The notes under the pieces are model-generated. The model was given only the letters and a program-made list of their open reading frames with translations. It did no database searches and was not told the DNA's origin. 64,000 bases of DNA. Source: Polymyxa betae (taxonomy: Eukaryota > Endomyxa > Phytomyxea > Plasmodiophorida > Plasmodiophoridae). This document shows positions 31,910 to 43,235 of this stretch, in pieces. Both the position numbers and the translations under genes were made by a program. The stretch covers positions 372,001 to 436,000 of the forward strand of contig RBZT01000125.1 of the NCBI GenBank assembly GCA_003693705.1. The letters are read 5' to 3'. Position 1 is the stretch's first letter, and each line of letters starts with the position of its first letter.

Positions 31910-34900
31910 TCACCACCAAAATTGAAAGATCAGCTTACTCCGACATGGATGCTGGATGCCTGCTCTCCCTTCTGGAGCTCGGCCTAATAACCATTTGTGA
32001 AATTCTTCGATTGGGACCTGTGGTTTGTGCCTGGCCACATACTGTCAGTCATTAACCACAATATGAGCCAAATATGGAACCGCTGTGCTTGCAGGAGACA
32101 GTGTACTTCCGCCAGATAATTCAGCAGAAGTGGTGTCATTATCTAGACATGAGGATTAGCGTCACCTTCGATTACAGCAATGTTGATTTTCGCAAACCAT
32201 GTTGGGATGGTGGAGTTTGCCTATGCAGGTTGAAGGAAGACGCTTTTGACGAGCCAACCTTAGTAGTATCTATCTCTGACAGATCAAATATTTGAAAGGT
32301 CACGATTCCTTGAGCATAAACAGTGCCAGTAAAGTGCAACAGATCAACAGAAATGATATGCTGCTTAAGACGTTGTAAATTATTATGCTTCAGCTTGATA
32401 ATTGGAAAGAGAGGAGCGCTGAGCCAAGCATCATCCATTGATGGTGTTGCAGTATGATCCTCTGGCTGTGTTGGCCCGGAAATTGTAATACTCTGAATCA
32501 TCAAGTGTGTAAATGAGTAGTCTTCAGTACAGACGGAAAGTACCGTTGGCGTTGTTAAACGTACAGGTTTATCAACTAACGCTTGAATGATTGGATTTTG
32601 TAAAAAACAATCAGAACGAAAGCGCAAATGATATTGAGCGGGATTAGCGTTGATAGTCTGATCCGTTAACGTCATTGAAACCTCAGTAAACAACAGTTCA
32701 GCACGGCCTCTTTTGAAATTCTGCCAAGCAATTGAGGGAATTAAACAGCAATCTCTCTAACAGCAGTTACTCTAGATTCCTCGAAATGAAAGACAGTAAC
32801 ATCAAACAGCGAAGAAATGGGTTTGTGATCAGATGTCGCAATCGACTCGCATATGCGCATACTGGTTTGCTGGATGAGATCATCGCAGGAAAATGATTTC
32901 CATAGAACACGATCACACCACGCTGGAGACCTAATTTGAAAATTGGTAATGACAATAAACAATATGAAGGAGGTAATAACCTGGCTGGATTATATCTAAA
33001 CCCAGCATGTCGCTCAACCTTGAAGCTTGGAGGAAAATCATAAGTGCCTTCAACCCATTCGGACAGTATTTCCTTTTTTTGCATATCACGGTTAAGTTGG
33101 TCGAAAGTAAACAGGGCATTGAATCGCCCAGCTTGAGCTAGACATTCCATTTCACGGAATTCCTGAAGCGTTGGAGACTTTTGGATCGCTTGCGCGCCGT
33201 AATCCAAACGATAATTAAGATCGCCCAGGAGCCATATATAGTGAAACCTTAACATAGTCAATCAATCAAAATACAATGCATATGTAGACTAACTGGCACG
33301 CTAAGTCATTTTGCTTGTTGCCTATTCTTGATCCACTTTTGATAATTATGTCTCGGATGTCTTGATTTCTCTGATCGCGTTTCGTTTGATGAGCCGCAAG
33401 ATGGCAATTGACGAAACACATCCAAGTCTGAAACAATCGAAACGAACAGACAACGCCTCCTTTATTACCAAGAACATGAGCAATGCCTAATTTCGTCGGT
33501 TAGTAAATACTAGTCTCTAATGATAATAATACATTGCCAAGACCTGTAGCCTCTTTATGCACATTAACGTTCGATATATGAGCAAAAAGATCTTTTTTGG
33601 CAAAAATAGCCATTCTGATTTGCCAGAGTGAGCTATAATCCACCTAAATGTAATCGGTCCAAAGTTTTAAAGTCAGGATCTGATAACGTACAAGAGCGTA
33701 ATCAGGTCCCAAATGCGCGCTTAAGGTGATAATCCAATCATCTTTACAGTTTGTTCCATTTTTTGGCGTATACTGACACTCTTGACATCCAATAACATAG
33801 AGCCCTACATGATAGATAAGCTACAAACCATAATAAATTGAAGCATACCTGGGGGTGTAGGAATTTCAATTGGACTGCGTTGATATTTTGAGCGACCGAC
33901 TGGATGAGATTTTACTCCATTTCGAGGTTTACGCGATCTGATCTTTAGCTCATTTAGGCTTCCCAGTTCGTCATCATCATCGATTGATGCCACTTCTGCA
34001 GAATCAGCTTTCAGAAGCCTTCTAGTCGATGATGGTTCTGTGAGATCATTGTCGTCAACACTCTCCGATGTCTTTCCCATGCTGTCTAGCTTTGTGAGCT
34101 GAAAACCGGTCTCGCTCGCCATTGAATCTGCTCTTTGCATCTTTGGTGGCGAAGCTGGCACAGGGGTGTTGTTATGCCGGGCAATCCATGCTGAAATGTC
34201 ATCTGGCGGAGGCTCATTGCCAACATTCTGAATATCTCAGCAATCAACAAGCGCGGTATAAAAAAAATCAAATTCCTACCCAAGTTCCCACGAAAACTGG
34301 AATCTTTTGTGAACTGGGAGATACGGATTCAAGATTGTTTGTCAAGCCTTGCAAACGAAGCAGTCGAGAACTGATAAAATTTGATCCACAAAGGGAAATA
34401 TGATCTAAGAATACGACAAAATGAGCATGTGAGTCGGAAAATGCATAATGGCATACCAACTGAGTCGACTGCATCAAATATGGCAAGCTTGATATGAACA
34501 TATCCATTTCCGGGACGCACGTCGCCGAATGCATCTAATACGGGAAACCAGCCATGCAATCCTCCACGGTCCCAGTATTGTGACAAGTCAACACGAACGA
34601 ATCCAATTAACTCTGAGAAATACAAATCCCATCATCAGAAAAAAAGTGCTTGACATTATCAGGAATAACCTTTCTTTCCCCACTGATCAAAATCGAACAG
34701 ATCAACAACTACATCATCATCTCCATTAACGCATAGGCTTTTAGAGAAAGACAATAAGTATATGATACATTACGATCGGTATATTACTCACAATGTAAAC
34801 GGATCGCTGAAAACAGGATTACGCTCTCTATCACGAATTCGAACCGAGAAAACAATATCTTCGCCTTCGTTGGATTTGTGTTTCGGACGAAGCGTAGACT

Positions 34901-35904
34901 GCCCAGATGATTTAGGGATTATGCGAACCTGAACGAAAGGATCTACAGCAGAGCCTGGACAAAGTATGAAGGGATTATGATTTCCATCAAAACCTGATTA
35001 CCAGAATCAAGCAATGGCAAATCCCAGATTTCGGTCACTGTCAACAGCAACTTAACAATATAATACAGTGCAGCATAGAACTTTACCAAAAACATGGACT
35101 GTATATTTGCCCTTCCAGAAGTGGAACCGAGCTTCCCGATTCGTCTGATTTACACTCTGGTTATTGATCAAAGCAATGCAGTTATCTACAGCATCTTCAT
35201 CCTTCAATTTGATAGCAACAACTAAAGTTGTCGTCCTAATGCGAAAGTATTAAGATTTATAATACCTAGTCTGTTCAAAACGCACCGAATTTGCATTGTA
35301 TTTTTGACAGGAACTTCAGGAACCATAGCATAGCTGTCGTGAATCATGAGCGACATTTCAGGCGATGATTTCTTCTTGGAACTATTCCAATGCTTTTTGG
35401 ATTTGTAGAGTCGGACGGAGCATTTTGAAACAACGATGTAATTGGATTTTCCGTAAACGCTGCAATGGCTCTCGAATAGAATTTCTTGGTCCAACTTTGC
35501 TTGTAGAGCGAGCAGTTGTTGAACCGCCAAAAGTTCCTCATTCGAGACCTATTTTTCAGAGTATGAAAGATCGCTACTTTGACAAATAGATGCAATTAAC
35601 TAACAGTATCAGGAACATGCAAGTGATCATCTGCACGCTTTGGAGTTTGATACGTCTGGTCTCTGGAACCCTGAATTCGGTCAATAAAGACGGCAGAGGA
35701 TTCTCAAATTCAGCCTGACTTTGGCACCTGATAGCTTCTGTCGAAGTTTTTTAAACATTCGACTGGATCGCAGTGGACGTCTCGCGGTTCTAGAGAGCTC
35801 GATGCAGCACCTGCACCTGCAACATTGGATACGATCAGGTCAAGTACCGGGTACAAAACGAGAACTTTGAAAAATATGCCAATCGAAAGCAGAAACAGAA
35901 TCAT
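31910..35904 (-). CDS. Membrane-anchored C2-domain inositol polyphosphate 5-phosphatase
   Basis: Phosphoinositide 5-phosphatase. The N-terminus from 35904 is a membrane anchor (MILFLLSIGIFFKVLVLYPV). Next come a possible PH-like segment (about 35230-35530: LFESHCSVYGKSNYIVVSK, then CSVRLYKSKKHW), a C2 domain (about 34330-35000: DDVVVDLFDFDQWGKKELIG, FVRVDLSQYWDRGGLHGW), an acidic Ser-rich linker, and the catalytic domain: VIGCQECQYTPK, then WLLGDLNYRLD, FPPSFKVERHAGFRYN, PAWCDRVLWKSF and TSDHKPI, which are the family motifs with catalytic His/Asp/Asn. A C-terminal beta-rich region follows, with a likely end at TGA 31910-31912. More than ten introns; internal borders and the very last exon are uncertain. 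The domain set suggests action on membrane PI(4,5)P2 or PI(3,4,5)P3. Divergent from VAP. Confidence 0.82.
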
Positions 35905-35910
35905 TGGTCA

Positions 35911-36123
35911 ATGGATTTTGAGAAACAAACTTGGGCCTTCGGACCGATTCCAGCCCCGATAACGCAGCTCGTTTGGCGAGCGAAGTCACCGACCTCTGTT
36001 TGTCTGACCTATCTGCTGGACGACGAGATTCTGATCCAGATGGGTGACATGACCTATTCGATAAACGAAATGAAATGTGATGGAAAGGAAGTGTTAAGAA
36101 TAGAGAGCAGCAGGGCTCACTAA
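35911..36123 (+). CDS. Possible 70-residue ORF between 5-phosphatase and VAP
   Basis: An ATG frame (MDFEKQTWAFGPIPAPITQ...) of 70 codons occupies most of the gap of 296 bases between two divergent genes. It would leave almost no promoter for either neighbour, has no recognised relative, and may be chance or an upstream frame in the VAP leader. Confidence 0.2.
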   Translation: MDFEKQTWAFGPIPAPITQLVWRAKSPTSVCLTYLLDDEILIQMGDMTYSINEMKCDGKEVLRIESSRAH

Positions 36124-36200
36124 GCGGAGCACTGTTGTTACGATACATGACATAGTGGGCCCAACCACCTCATCCCTTCTTCATCTTCAAAGTCACCGCC

Positions 36201-37688
36201 ATGGAGGATGATATCGATGAGGCTCCAGACCCGTCGTCTGGGTCCGCTACCAAGCTTGTCGACCCGCTCCAGGTCCTGGAGGTGTCCCCGAGCGAGCTCC
36301 GCATCCAATGTCGGAGCCTGGGGTCGTAGACCATGTCGACTCTGAACTTGGTATAGGCCAGCTGAACACGGAAGTCAGCTATACGTTCACATTGAAGAAC
36401 TTTGTTGATCGCTGTGTGGCGTTCAAAGTGAAGACGACAGCGCCCAGGCGGTACATGGTCCGGTAATGAGATTGCGTTGCAATCCCAGCTCGTTATAAGT
36501 CTATATAGGCCCGCACAAGGCACCATTTCATCTGGTGATGCAGTTCCTATCACAATCGTCTTGGTAAAAATGTCCCAATATCCAGACCAATCGAATCCCA
36601 GGAATCTTCGTGATAAATTTCTGGTTCAAAGCTTCGCTTTGCAGCATGTATTTTAACGCAAAACTGAACAGCTGTGTCTCCGATTTATTGGGTAATTAGG
36701 AGGTTGCCGTCGATGAACTGAACGCTCTCTGGGTCACTAAAGAAAAAGAGCATAACCCTCGAGCTAATAGCCGAGCATATTACGAGCATCGTCTGAAATG
36801 TCGCTTGCTGATTCCTTCTGAGGAATCACAAGGGCCCTCTCAACCATTACCGGTTTCTCCTTTAGCCGACTCGGCTGCAGGTGTATCTTCAGATCCTGCT
36901 GATTCGGTCCTGGGAATAGTCGTATCGCCGCCACCTGATCCCGCCGTTGATGATGTGCCTTCTCCCTCAATGAAGACACCTTCGAGCTTGCAACTGAAAA
37001 CTCCTGCAGAAGGTGGATCCGACTCGGCTGCCGCATTGCCGACCACAACATCGGATTCGGCAAAGGAATCGAAGGGGAATTCCCCTGAGTCAGAGCCTGA
37101 CGCAACGCAATCAGACCAACCTGGAGTTCATGTAGAAAATCGCGAGGTTCGTTAAGTTTTTTATATGTAGCGCCGCCTGAGTGTTCTTAATTAGAAACCT
37201 GCTCCTGTTAGTAATAAGAATTTGGATAATACGCCATTATTAGCAAACCACCCAAAAGAGTATGAAAAGGTTGTTATTGCACAGTATCCGTTTTGCGTCG
37301 CTGAGGCATGGCTTTGCAGATATTGGCGTATTCAGTGAAGCTGACTGTCGAACGCGAAGCGCTCGAAAGCAAACTTGTCAAACTGTCAGAACAGAGTTCA
37401 TTTCTTTTACAAGAAAATGAAAGGCTGAGAAAGGCGCTGGCCATTGAGCAAGGAATTTCGGCAGACGCTGAGTCAAGTGCTGCGTCTGCCGAGCCAAAGC
37501 AACGCTCAGTTTTAGACGCTATTCAAGCAAGTGATACTGGATATGGACCTCTTTTCGATCAGGATTTCAACTTTTCTCGAAGCCATGCTGACAATGTCGC
37601 GTCCCAGCTCGCGTGTAGCTCAGGCATTCAAATATGGCAAGTTCTTGCTGTCGCCGTTCTTTGTTTCTTGATTGGGCGAATTTTTTGA
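36201..37688 (+). CDS. VAP / Scs2-type MSP-domain ER membrane protein
   Basis: Tail-anchored ER receptor that binds FFAT-motif proteins at membrane contact sites. The N-terminus LVDPLQVLEVSPSELRI is the MSP-domain opening; later exons give VSYTFTLKNFVDRCVAFKVK, TTAPRRYMVRPAQGTISSG, VPITIVLVKM and LRDKFLVQSFA, including the conserved KVKTTAP/RY-VRP FFAT-binding core. A Pro/Ser-rich linker (about 36810-37150) precedes a coiled coil (LTVEREALESKLVKLSEQS, FLLQENERLRKAL) and a C-terminal transmembrane helix (IWQVLAVAVLCFLIGRIF), exactly the VAP layout. Five or more introns. It is divergent to a 5-phosphatase, a lipid enzyme of the type often working at VAP contact sites; the link is only suggestive. 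Confidence 0.93.
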
Positions 37689-37769
37689 TTGCATTTGTAA
37701 TACTGTAATATATTTGAAGAGTTTCCCTCTTGAGGTCGTTTATGTGTACGAGTTAGATTTCATATCCTT

Positions 37770-39066
37770 ATGTTGCGGTTGCAGCGCCATGACCCAATGC
37801 CGGATATCATTCCCGCTGGCAAGCAAATCGTGAAGTCGTCTTTGGATTCCGTTTATGAGCCATTGGTACAGGCAGCAGCTTCAACAGATGACAACTTGCC
37901 AGTGAAAGCACATGGGCGCAACGATCCGAATTTGAAGCAGCATCGTTTCGGTGTGCAGTCTGCAAAGGGCTCCGACAATTGCTTTGATTTGCTTCACAAT
38001 GCTGAATTGAGTGACATCGGACAGTATTTCATGGATAAGAAAGAATCGATATACAACTCCCGGCAAAAGGTATTGCCTCGTATACATCAAACAGATTGAT
38101 TGTGAAGATCTACAGAAACCTCTGGGTCGAGCACCCTCAAAAGCCAACGATCTTCCAGAAAAAGTTTTTCATCAGAAATTCCGGTTCGGTTCCATATCGG
38201 AGGAAGGCGAAAGCATGGACAAGATTTTGTTCCCTGAAGAAGGTGCCGATTTCTATCGCAAAAGCGATTCTGGCGAGTTCTCCCATCTGGACAAAGACCG
38301 TCGTAAATGTATCACTCGAAATTGGCGATCTTTCGTCAATAACAACTGTAACAGGGCGGCTCTCGAATGGTTGCAGCATTGATCCAGAAAGTTATCGGTT
38401 TGGTGCCCCAGCAAATGGATCTGAAGATACTGCTGCTGACTTGCTCGCTCCAAAACGGTCGTTGTTAATCGGCATGCGCCGTCGCGAGGACCATAAAGCT
38501 GCACATCAACATGTGGTTGGTCGGTCTGGCCGTCCATCGTGAGATTGAGTTGAGTTGTCTGTGTAAAAATACGAAGTGATTGTGTGCAGAAAACCTCTAC
38601 GAGAACTAACCGATCACGCTTTTGGACTGCCGTCCAAGTCTGCAAAAGAAGAGCAGAACTGGGGCGCCAAGGAATGTTTATCCGGGTACTCGCTGCACGA
38701 TGACGCCTTTGGTGAATCTCGTCCAAAAGCCAACTATTGCGATATGATAGCTGCCGGAACCCCATCCATCCAGACAGATCGAAAGCCCCCACGAATTCGT
38801 TCTTTGGCGAACACCATTGTAAGGCCGATTGGCGGTTGTGCGCTCATGGTTAGCTGGTTGATACTTGGTCAAAGAATTATGGGGATTGCCCTAGGGCACA
38901 CGAACTTCTATATCCGCCCAAGTTCTCTTCTAATGGAATCATGGATAGCGATTTCTCAGATCAGCGCCGTCTGGATGATCTCAGACAACTGTTTAACGGC
39001 GCTGGAATGGAAGTTACCGATATTGAGTTCGATCAGATTAAGAGAAGGCTAGATAGCTCAATGTAA
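37770..39066 (+). CDS. EFHB/CFAP21-like flagellar protein
   Basis: Five exons (introns about 38069-38113, 38301-38355, 38540-38590, 38819-38874) give a protein of about 365 residues. It opens MLRLQRHDPMPDIIPAGKQI and contains several F-G type repeats: HRFGVQSAKGSDNCFDLL, LTDHAFGLPSKSAKEEQNWG, HDDAFGESRPKANYCDMI, and the C-terminal TNYGDCPRAHELLYPPKF followed by SDFSDQRRLDDLRQLFNGAG. This mix of DHAFG repeats and an NYGD...LLYP segment before a helical EF-hand-like end is what I associate with EFHB (CFAP21), a microtubule inner protein of axonemal doublets. The EF-hand calcium loops are not evident. The flagellar role is supported by the presence of NPHP4 in the same window, but the family call is from memory of motifs. 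Confidence 0.5.
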
Positions 39067-39219
39067 GGCCACAAGCTTGGATATAGCACTAGGGTGGCTC
39101 ATATGGCGTTATCAGATACTCTGACATTCTCTCGTATCAGAAAGCGTATAATCAGGTGAAGAATATCTCATAAGGTGGTTAAATTACCAGCAAAACAAAC
39201 GTGGTAATAAATATTGGAT

Positions 39220-41694
39220 TTATATACAGGTGTTGAGGTTCTTTCTTTGGGCCAGAATCAAAGTCAGCTGCTTCAAGCGCGCCTTGATCACAGAACGAGT
39301 ATAACCGGGTCTCTGAAATAATGATATACTGTTGATTGGCCATAAATTGACATCGGAACCTGTCAACAATGTCAATCGTTGCAGCAAGCAGAAATGTGAA
39401 AAACCACCATGGTGCTTTGCAGCAATTAGAATTTCGCGATCCGATGCTTTGTCGAACGTGACATCGACGCCCTGGGTTTGCGGGCTGGCGCCAACCGAAG
39501 CGGGCGAGTCGAACCTTGCCGCCCAACTTGGCTCTTTTGGCAGCGATAAACCGTGAAGAGGTAATGCATGTAATTCAGGCAGCGGAGAACGCGCGTCGGA
39601 GTCGATATTCGCGATGGGAGACAGCTCCAATGTAGCTCGTACAAGGCGAGTGGCATCGTCTAATGCAGATTGATGCACATTCTCGCTAAATGTTCGATTC
39701 GTTCTAACTGGCGAACACTCATTCACGGTAGATGCGGCATGATTATCATCTTGTTGCTGATTACCAGCCTTGAACAACCGCAAATATTCCCTATCGTAAA
39801 AAGCACAGAAATGTTACGAAGGACCCCATGTGCAACGCGAAGGTTACCTTCGAACCATTTTCCTATCTCTGTGAGGAAGGAATTCTTTGACAATACGACT
39901 CCATTGATTCCCATACAACCTGACGCCCTGGGAGTTCATTATAAATCTTTCACAGATCCCCTATCAACGTATTGTACCTGTTGGACTAAATCGAACTCTT
40001 GAGCTGTCAGATGGAGCGAGTCCTTCTTTAGATCCGAATTCGTATTCTGCTAAAATTCAGTGACTTATTGCTAATACGCCTTCCTATTACGAAAGCGCCC
40101 TTGACGAAATCCCCCTTTCTGAACAGCGTCTTGTACCTGACGCGAGCCTGCTGGACAGAACGACCGGGAATATAACGACTGCATATCCTCTCCCAATCTG
40201 GTGATAACGGGGACAGGATATTACGAACTGCAGAAGCAGCTCGAGCATATCCGAACTTTTGTAATCCCAATCGCAGTAGCTCATCCTCGGCCTGAGTAAA
40301 CTTCGTGGCCTTTGAAACGATCGGCAGCTGCGTTTCCGAAAAGGGCGGCGCCAGAGTTCTGTCGATATTTTCGGGGCCTAACACAACGAACGCCTCCCGT
40401 AAAGATCTAATAGGGACTGAATGCTTTGCCCAGATGGCAAGCGCAGGAATGTCGATAATCGGAGGTCGATCGCTGATCTCGCCTGGAAGTGCCGAATGCC
40501 AGGCTGACCTGGTAATTACTGACGTCTGACGCCCCGGTAATGTTGATGAATCAGGAGGCAGCGGTAGTTCCAGCCTTGCTCGTGTTCGTTCTTCCAGGAG
40601 ACGTCTCTGTTGAAAAAGTTGGTATCACGTCAGCAATGAATTCTCAATTAAATGAATACCATCATGAGTGAGGTCAAATCAAACACTTCTTGATTTCTGG
40701 TTCCGGGACTACTGGCGATAATGTTAACCTGAAGTAGTGTCTGAAACAGCTCCGTAAATTGACGACGAATTGCTGCACGATGGTGGTCTAGGGCTACAAA
40801 ACGGGAGATGGGCATTTGTGGCGCTAGAGAAATGTATCAGAAAATCGCATTCCCCCAAGGCGAACATTTACCTGCGTTAACGCTTGCCGAGTTCTGCATT
40901 CGCTGTTGCGATTGAAGATCGCGGCACTCTTTCAGTGTCACACGTTTAGGAGAGCTGTCCTCTTCGAAATCTGATTCGAGCCCGGCTTCACTGAATGTGA
41001 ACGACTCGTCATCGTCAACGCCATTATCGTTCTCTAAAAAGACAATATTTCAGGGTGAAAAAAGGATATTATGCTGGGTTAAGACCTGAGAAGTTGCCGT
41101 CTGCAAGGATTCCAGATAGGAACTGGTAGTATTCTTCAGATAATCTTTGTTCTTCGATATGACAATCGGCAATTTCACTCGGGCTGAAATTTACCAATCT
41201 GTTCTCAGCCTCCTCGTAGGATGTATTAAGACAGAGATCAGCGTCCTCGTAAGATGTATTCAAGCATATAGAATTGTTAACGTCATTGTTTTCATATGAA
41301 TTATAAACATGGATGTGGCCATTATTGCCATACGAATTGCTGTATTGCGACGACTGAAAGACTTGATCAACCGAATTCGTAAAATCTAATCATCGTCAAA
41401 AACAAAAACCAAAATCTCACCAAACTCAGTACTTCGGGTGATAGCAGGCATCAAGCTATTTTCGGTAGGGCATAAATCCTGGGAGACGTTGCCATTTCTC
41501 GACACTTGCGGCTGAACGCTTCTGAAAGCGTGCCCCTGGGCAAAGTTAAGCTGATTTGACCTATCAAAGCAATGACCATCTAAATCCATACACACAAACT
41601 CGGAAACCAGCTACCTGGGGCTATTCGAAGTTGATGAGGCGCTAACCAAAGTCATGCCACCGAAGGGGACTCCGGTCGAGCTAGGCTCCTCCAT
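39220..41694 (-). CDS. GON4-like/SANT-domain nuclear protein
   Basis: Probable transcriptional regulator. The central domain matches the GON4L/YARP layout: ISRFVALDHHRAAIRRQFTE ... LLQVNIIA (the Q/H-rich helical domain), then KFTQAEDELLRLGLQKFG and DWERICSRYIPGRSVQQARV with RYKTLF, a SANT-like domain preceded by the typical FTxAEDxLLxxGL. The last exons carry a second SANT/Myb domain (DREILIAAKHHGSDVNLWPI, RSVIKARLKQLTLIL) and stop at 39220-39222. The N-terminal exon (MEEPSSTGVPFGGMTLVS) is joined across an intron of about 54 bases to SNQLNFAQGHAF. Around 41069-41290 a duplicated segment CLNTSYEDADLCLNTSYEEA occurs. About seven introns. Confidence 0.7.
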
Positions 41695-42159
41695 CAGTTA
41701 CAGATTTTGGTAAACACTACTGCTGCCTCTGTTGGTTAAACGAATATGCAAGACTGGCACGTTGTCTGGCTGTTGCTGGAACAAGCAGGCAGGATTCAAC
41801 TCCGCGATGCCGACACCCTCAATCTCTTGCCTTTTCCATCACGCTTCCATCCTCTTATACCACTTGAATTTTGACTACTCACTGCTTCTCGTTCGTGCAT
41901 TTATCAGCACAAGAATATCAAGATTGAGGTCATAGCAGCATCGACCTGGAAGCAGGGACCTGCATTGGCATCGATTGCACGCAATAGAGGCATTCTATTA
42001 ACAATGACGGTTTGTCTCATCTATTGTTTCCAATGGCACAGAGATGGCTGCCTGCCACCCCACGACCCCATGGGCTGAGAGGAGGCCTCGTGGTCGATGT
42101 GCAACCACATAGGCCCTATCACATGTCACGGAGGTCCCCTGATCCACGTCATAACAATA
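41695..42159. other. Intergenic region between GON4-like and type I membrane protein
   Basis: 465-base divergent promoter region. Plus-strand ATG frames at 41732 and 42004 end quickly and resemble nothing. No RNA gene seen. Confidence 0.4.
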
Positions 42160-43095
42160 ATGTCGCTGGTCGTCGTCATCAGCTTGGTCGCTGCTTTGTA
42201 TACGAATGCTGCTGAGCCAGGCTGCACTGACAGGCATGACATCGTTGCTGATTTTGCCGATCCTATTCGATTCCAGCAAGGACTCTGTAATCTGATGACT
42301 GAAATCGACCATTCGGGCGATAGAGAATTCAGCCTCTTTCAAAGGGTCGAGCAAGCTCGGCCTTGGAACGGTGTGCATATACCGATGGTGTGTTTGAAGC
42401 CGAGACAGTCTAGTGCCTTGGAGATTCCCTTTCCGGAGAAATTCGACTCCCAACCAGATGTATTCGATAATGCTTCATGGATTGAAATTACTGATTTATT
42501 ATTAGGGTCTCCCATATACATCACTTGAATTTTATGCAATTGCGCCAAAAGAACGAGCGAAACTATATGTAAGCTCTTATTTTAAAACGATTTTGCAATA
42601 ACCGTGGTGCAGGTAAAATTGCTAAGCGACCAATCAGTTACTTGGGAATATGAAGCTCCAGATAATCAGATGCACCGTATCAGAATCTGGCTTAGGAGTA
42701 AATTGACCCAAGAAACAACTTCAATTCTCTTCACAGATTTTTCCAATATCGGGGAAAGCTACTATATCGGAAAAATAAGTTTAGTTCGAAACTGCTCAGT
42801 CGCAATCCCAGATGGGGCAATATCCTATGCAAAAAGATTGAAAGAATCAAAGTCAGTCATTTCTTCGGGCAAATCAGCATCGCTTCTTTGGTTGCTTCCC
42901 GTGATAATCGGCGTCTTTTTATTGTTAGCCATCGGTGTGAAGACGTTCCTTGCGCGCAGGTCTAAAATTCGTGCGCTTCGTCGTGGAATGAATGATGTGT
43001 TGGAAAAAGAGGATGATTTCAGATTAAATCCATGGGCACATAGCACTAATGCTGATGCATATCCGACCCAAGTTGCTGAGACTATTAATGCATAA
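42160..43095 (+). CDS. Type I single-pass membrane protein, unrecognised
   Basis: From ATG 42160 the protein begins with a signal peptide (MSLVVVISLVAALYTNAAEP). The lumenal part, joined across introns at about 42458-42506 and 42571-42611, reads FDSQPDGLPYTSLEFYAIAP, then KERAKLYVKLLSDQSVTWEY, with few cysteines, and is followed by one transmembrane helix (SLLWLLPVIIGVFLLLAIGV) and a cytosolic tail of about 55 residues with a basic stop-transfer (RRSKIRALRRG) and NPWAHS. Layout suggests a secretory-pathway or plasma-membrane protein. The GOLD/p24 family was considered but the tail is too long and the lumenal domain does not match. An in-frame ATG at 42097 is less likely because it would bury the signal peptide. 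Confidence 0.65.
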
Positions 43096-43235
43096 TTATA
43101 ATCAATACAAATGTCTAAAACTGTTATTATTTATACTCCGTATTGATTTATTTTCCTTCTATTAATTCGACATTTGAAAACAACAAGAATAATAATAAAA
43201 AACGTCGTTTTATTTTCAGAAAGAATCTATTAAGA

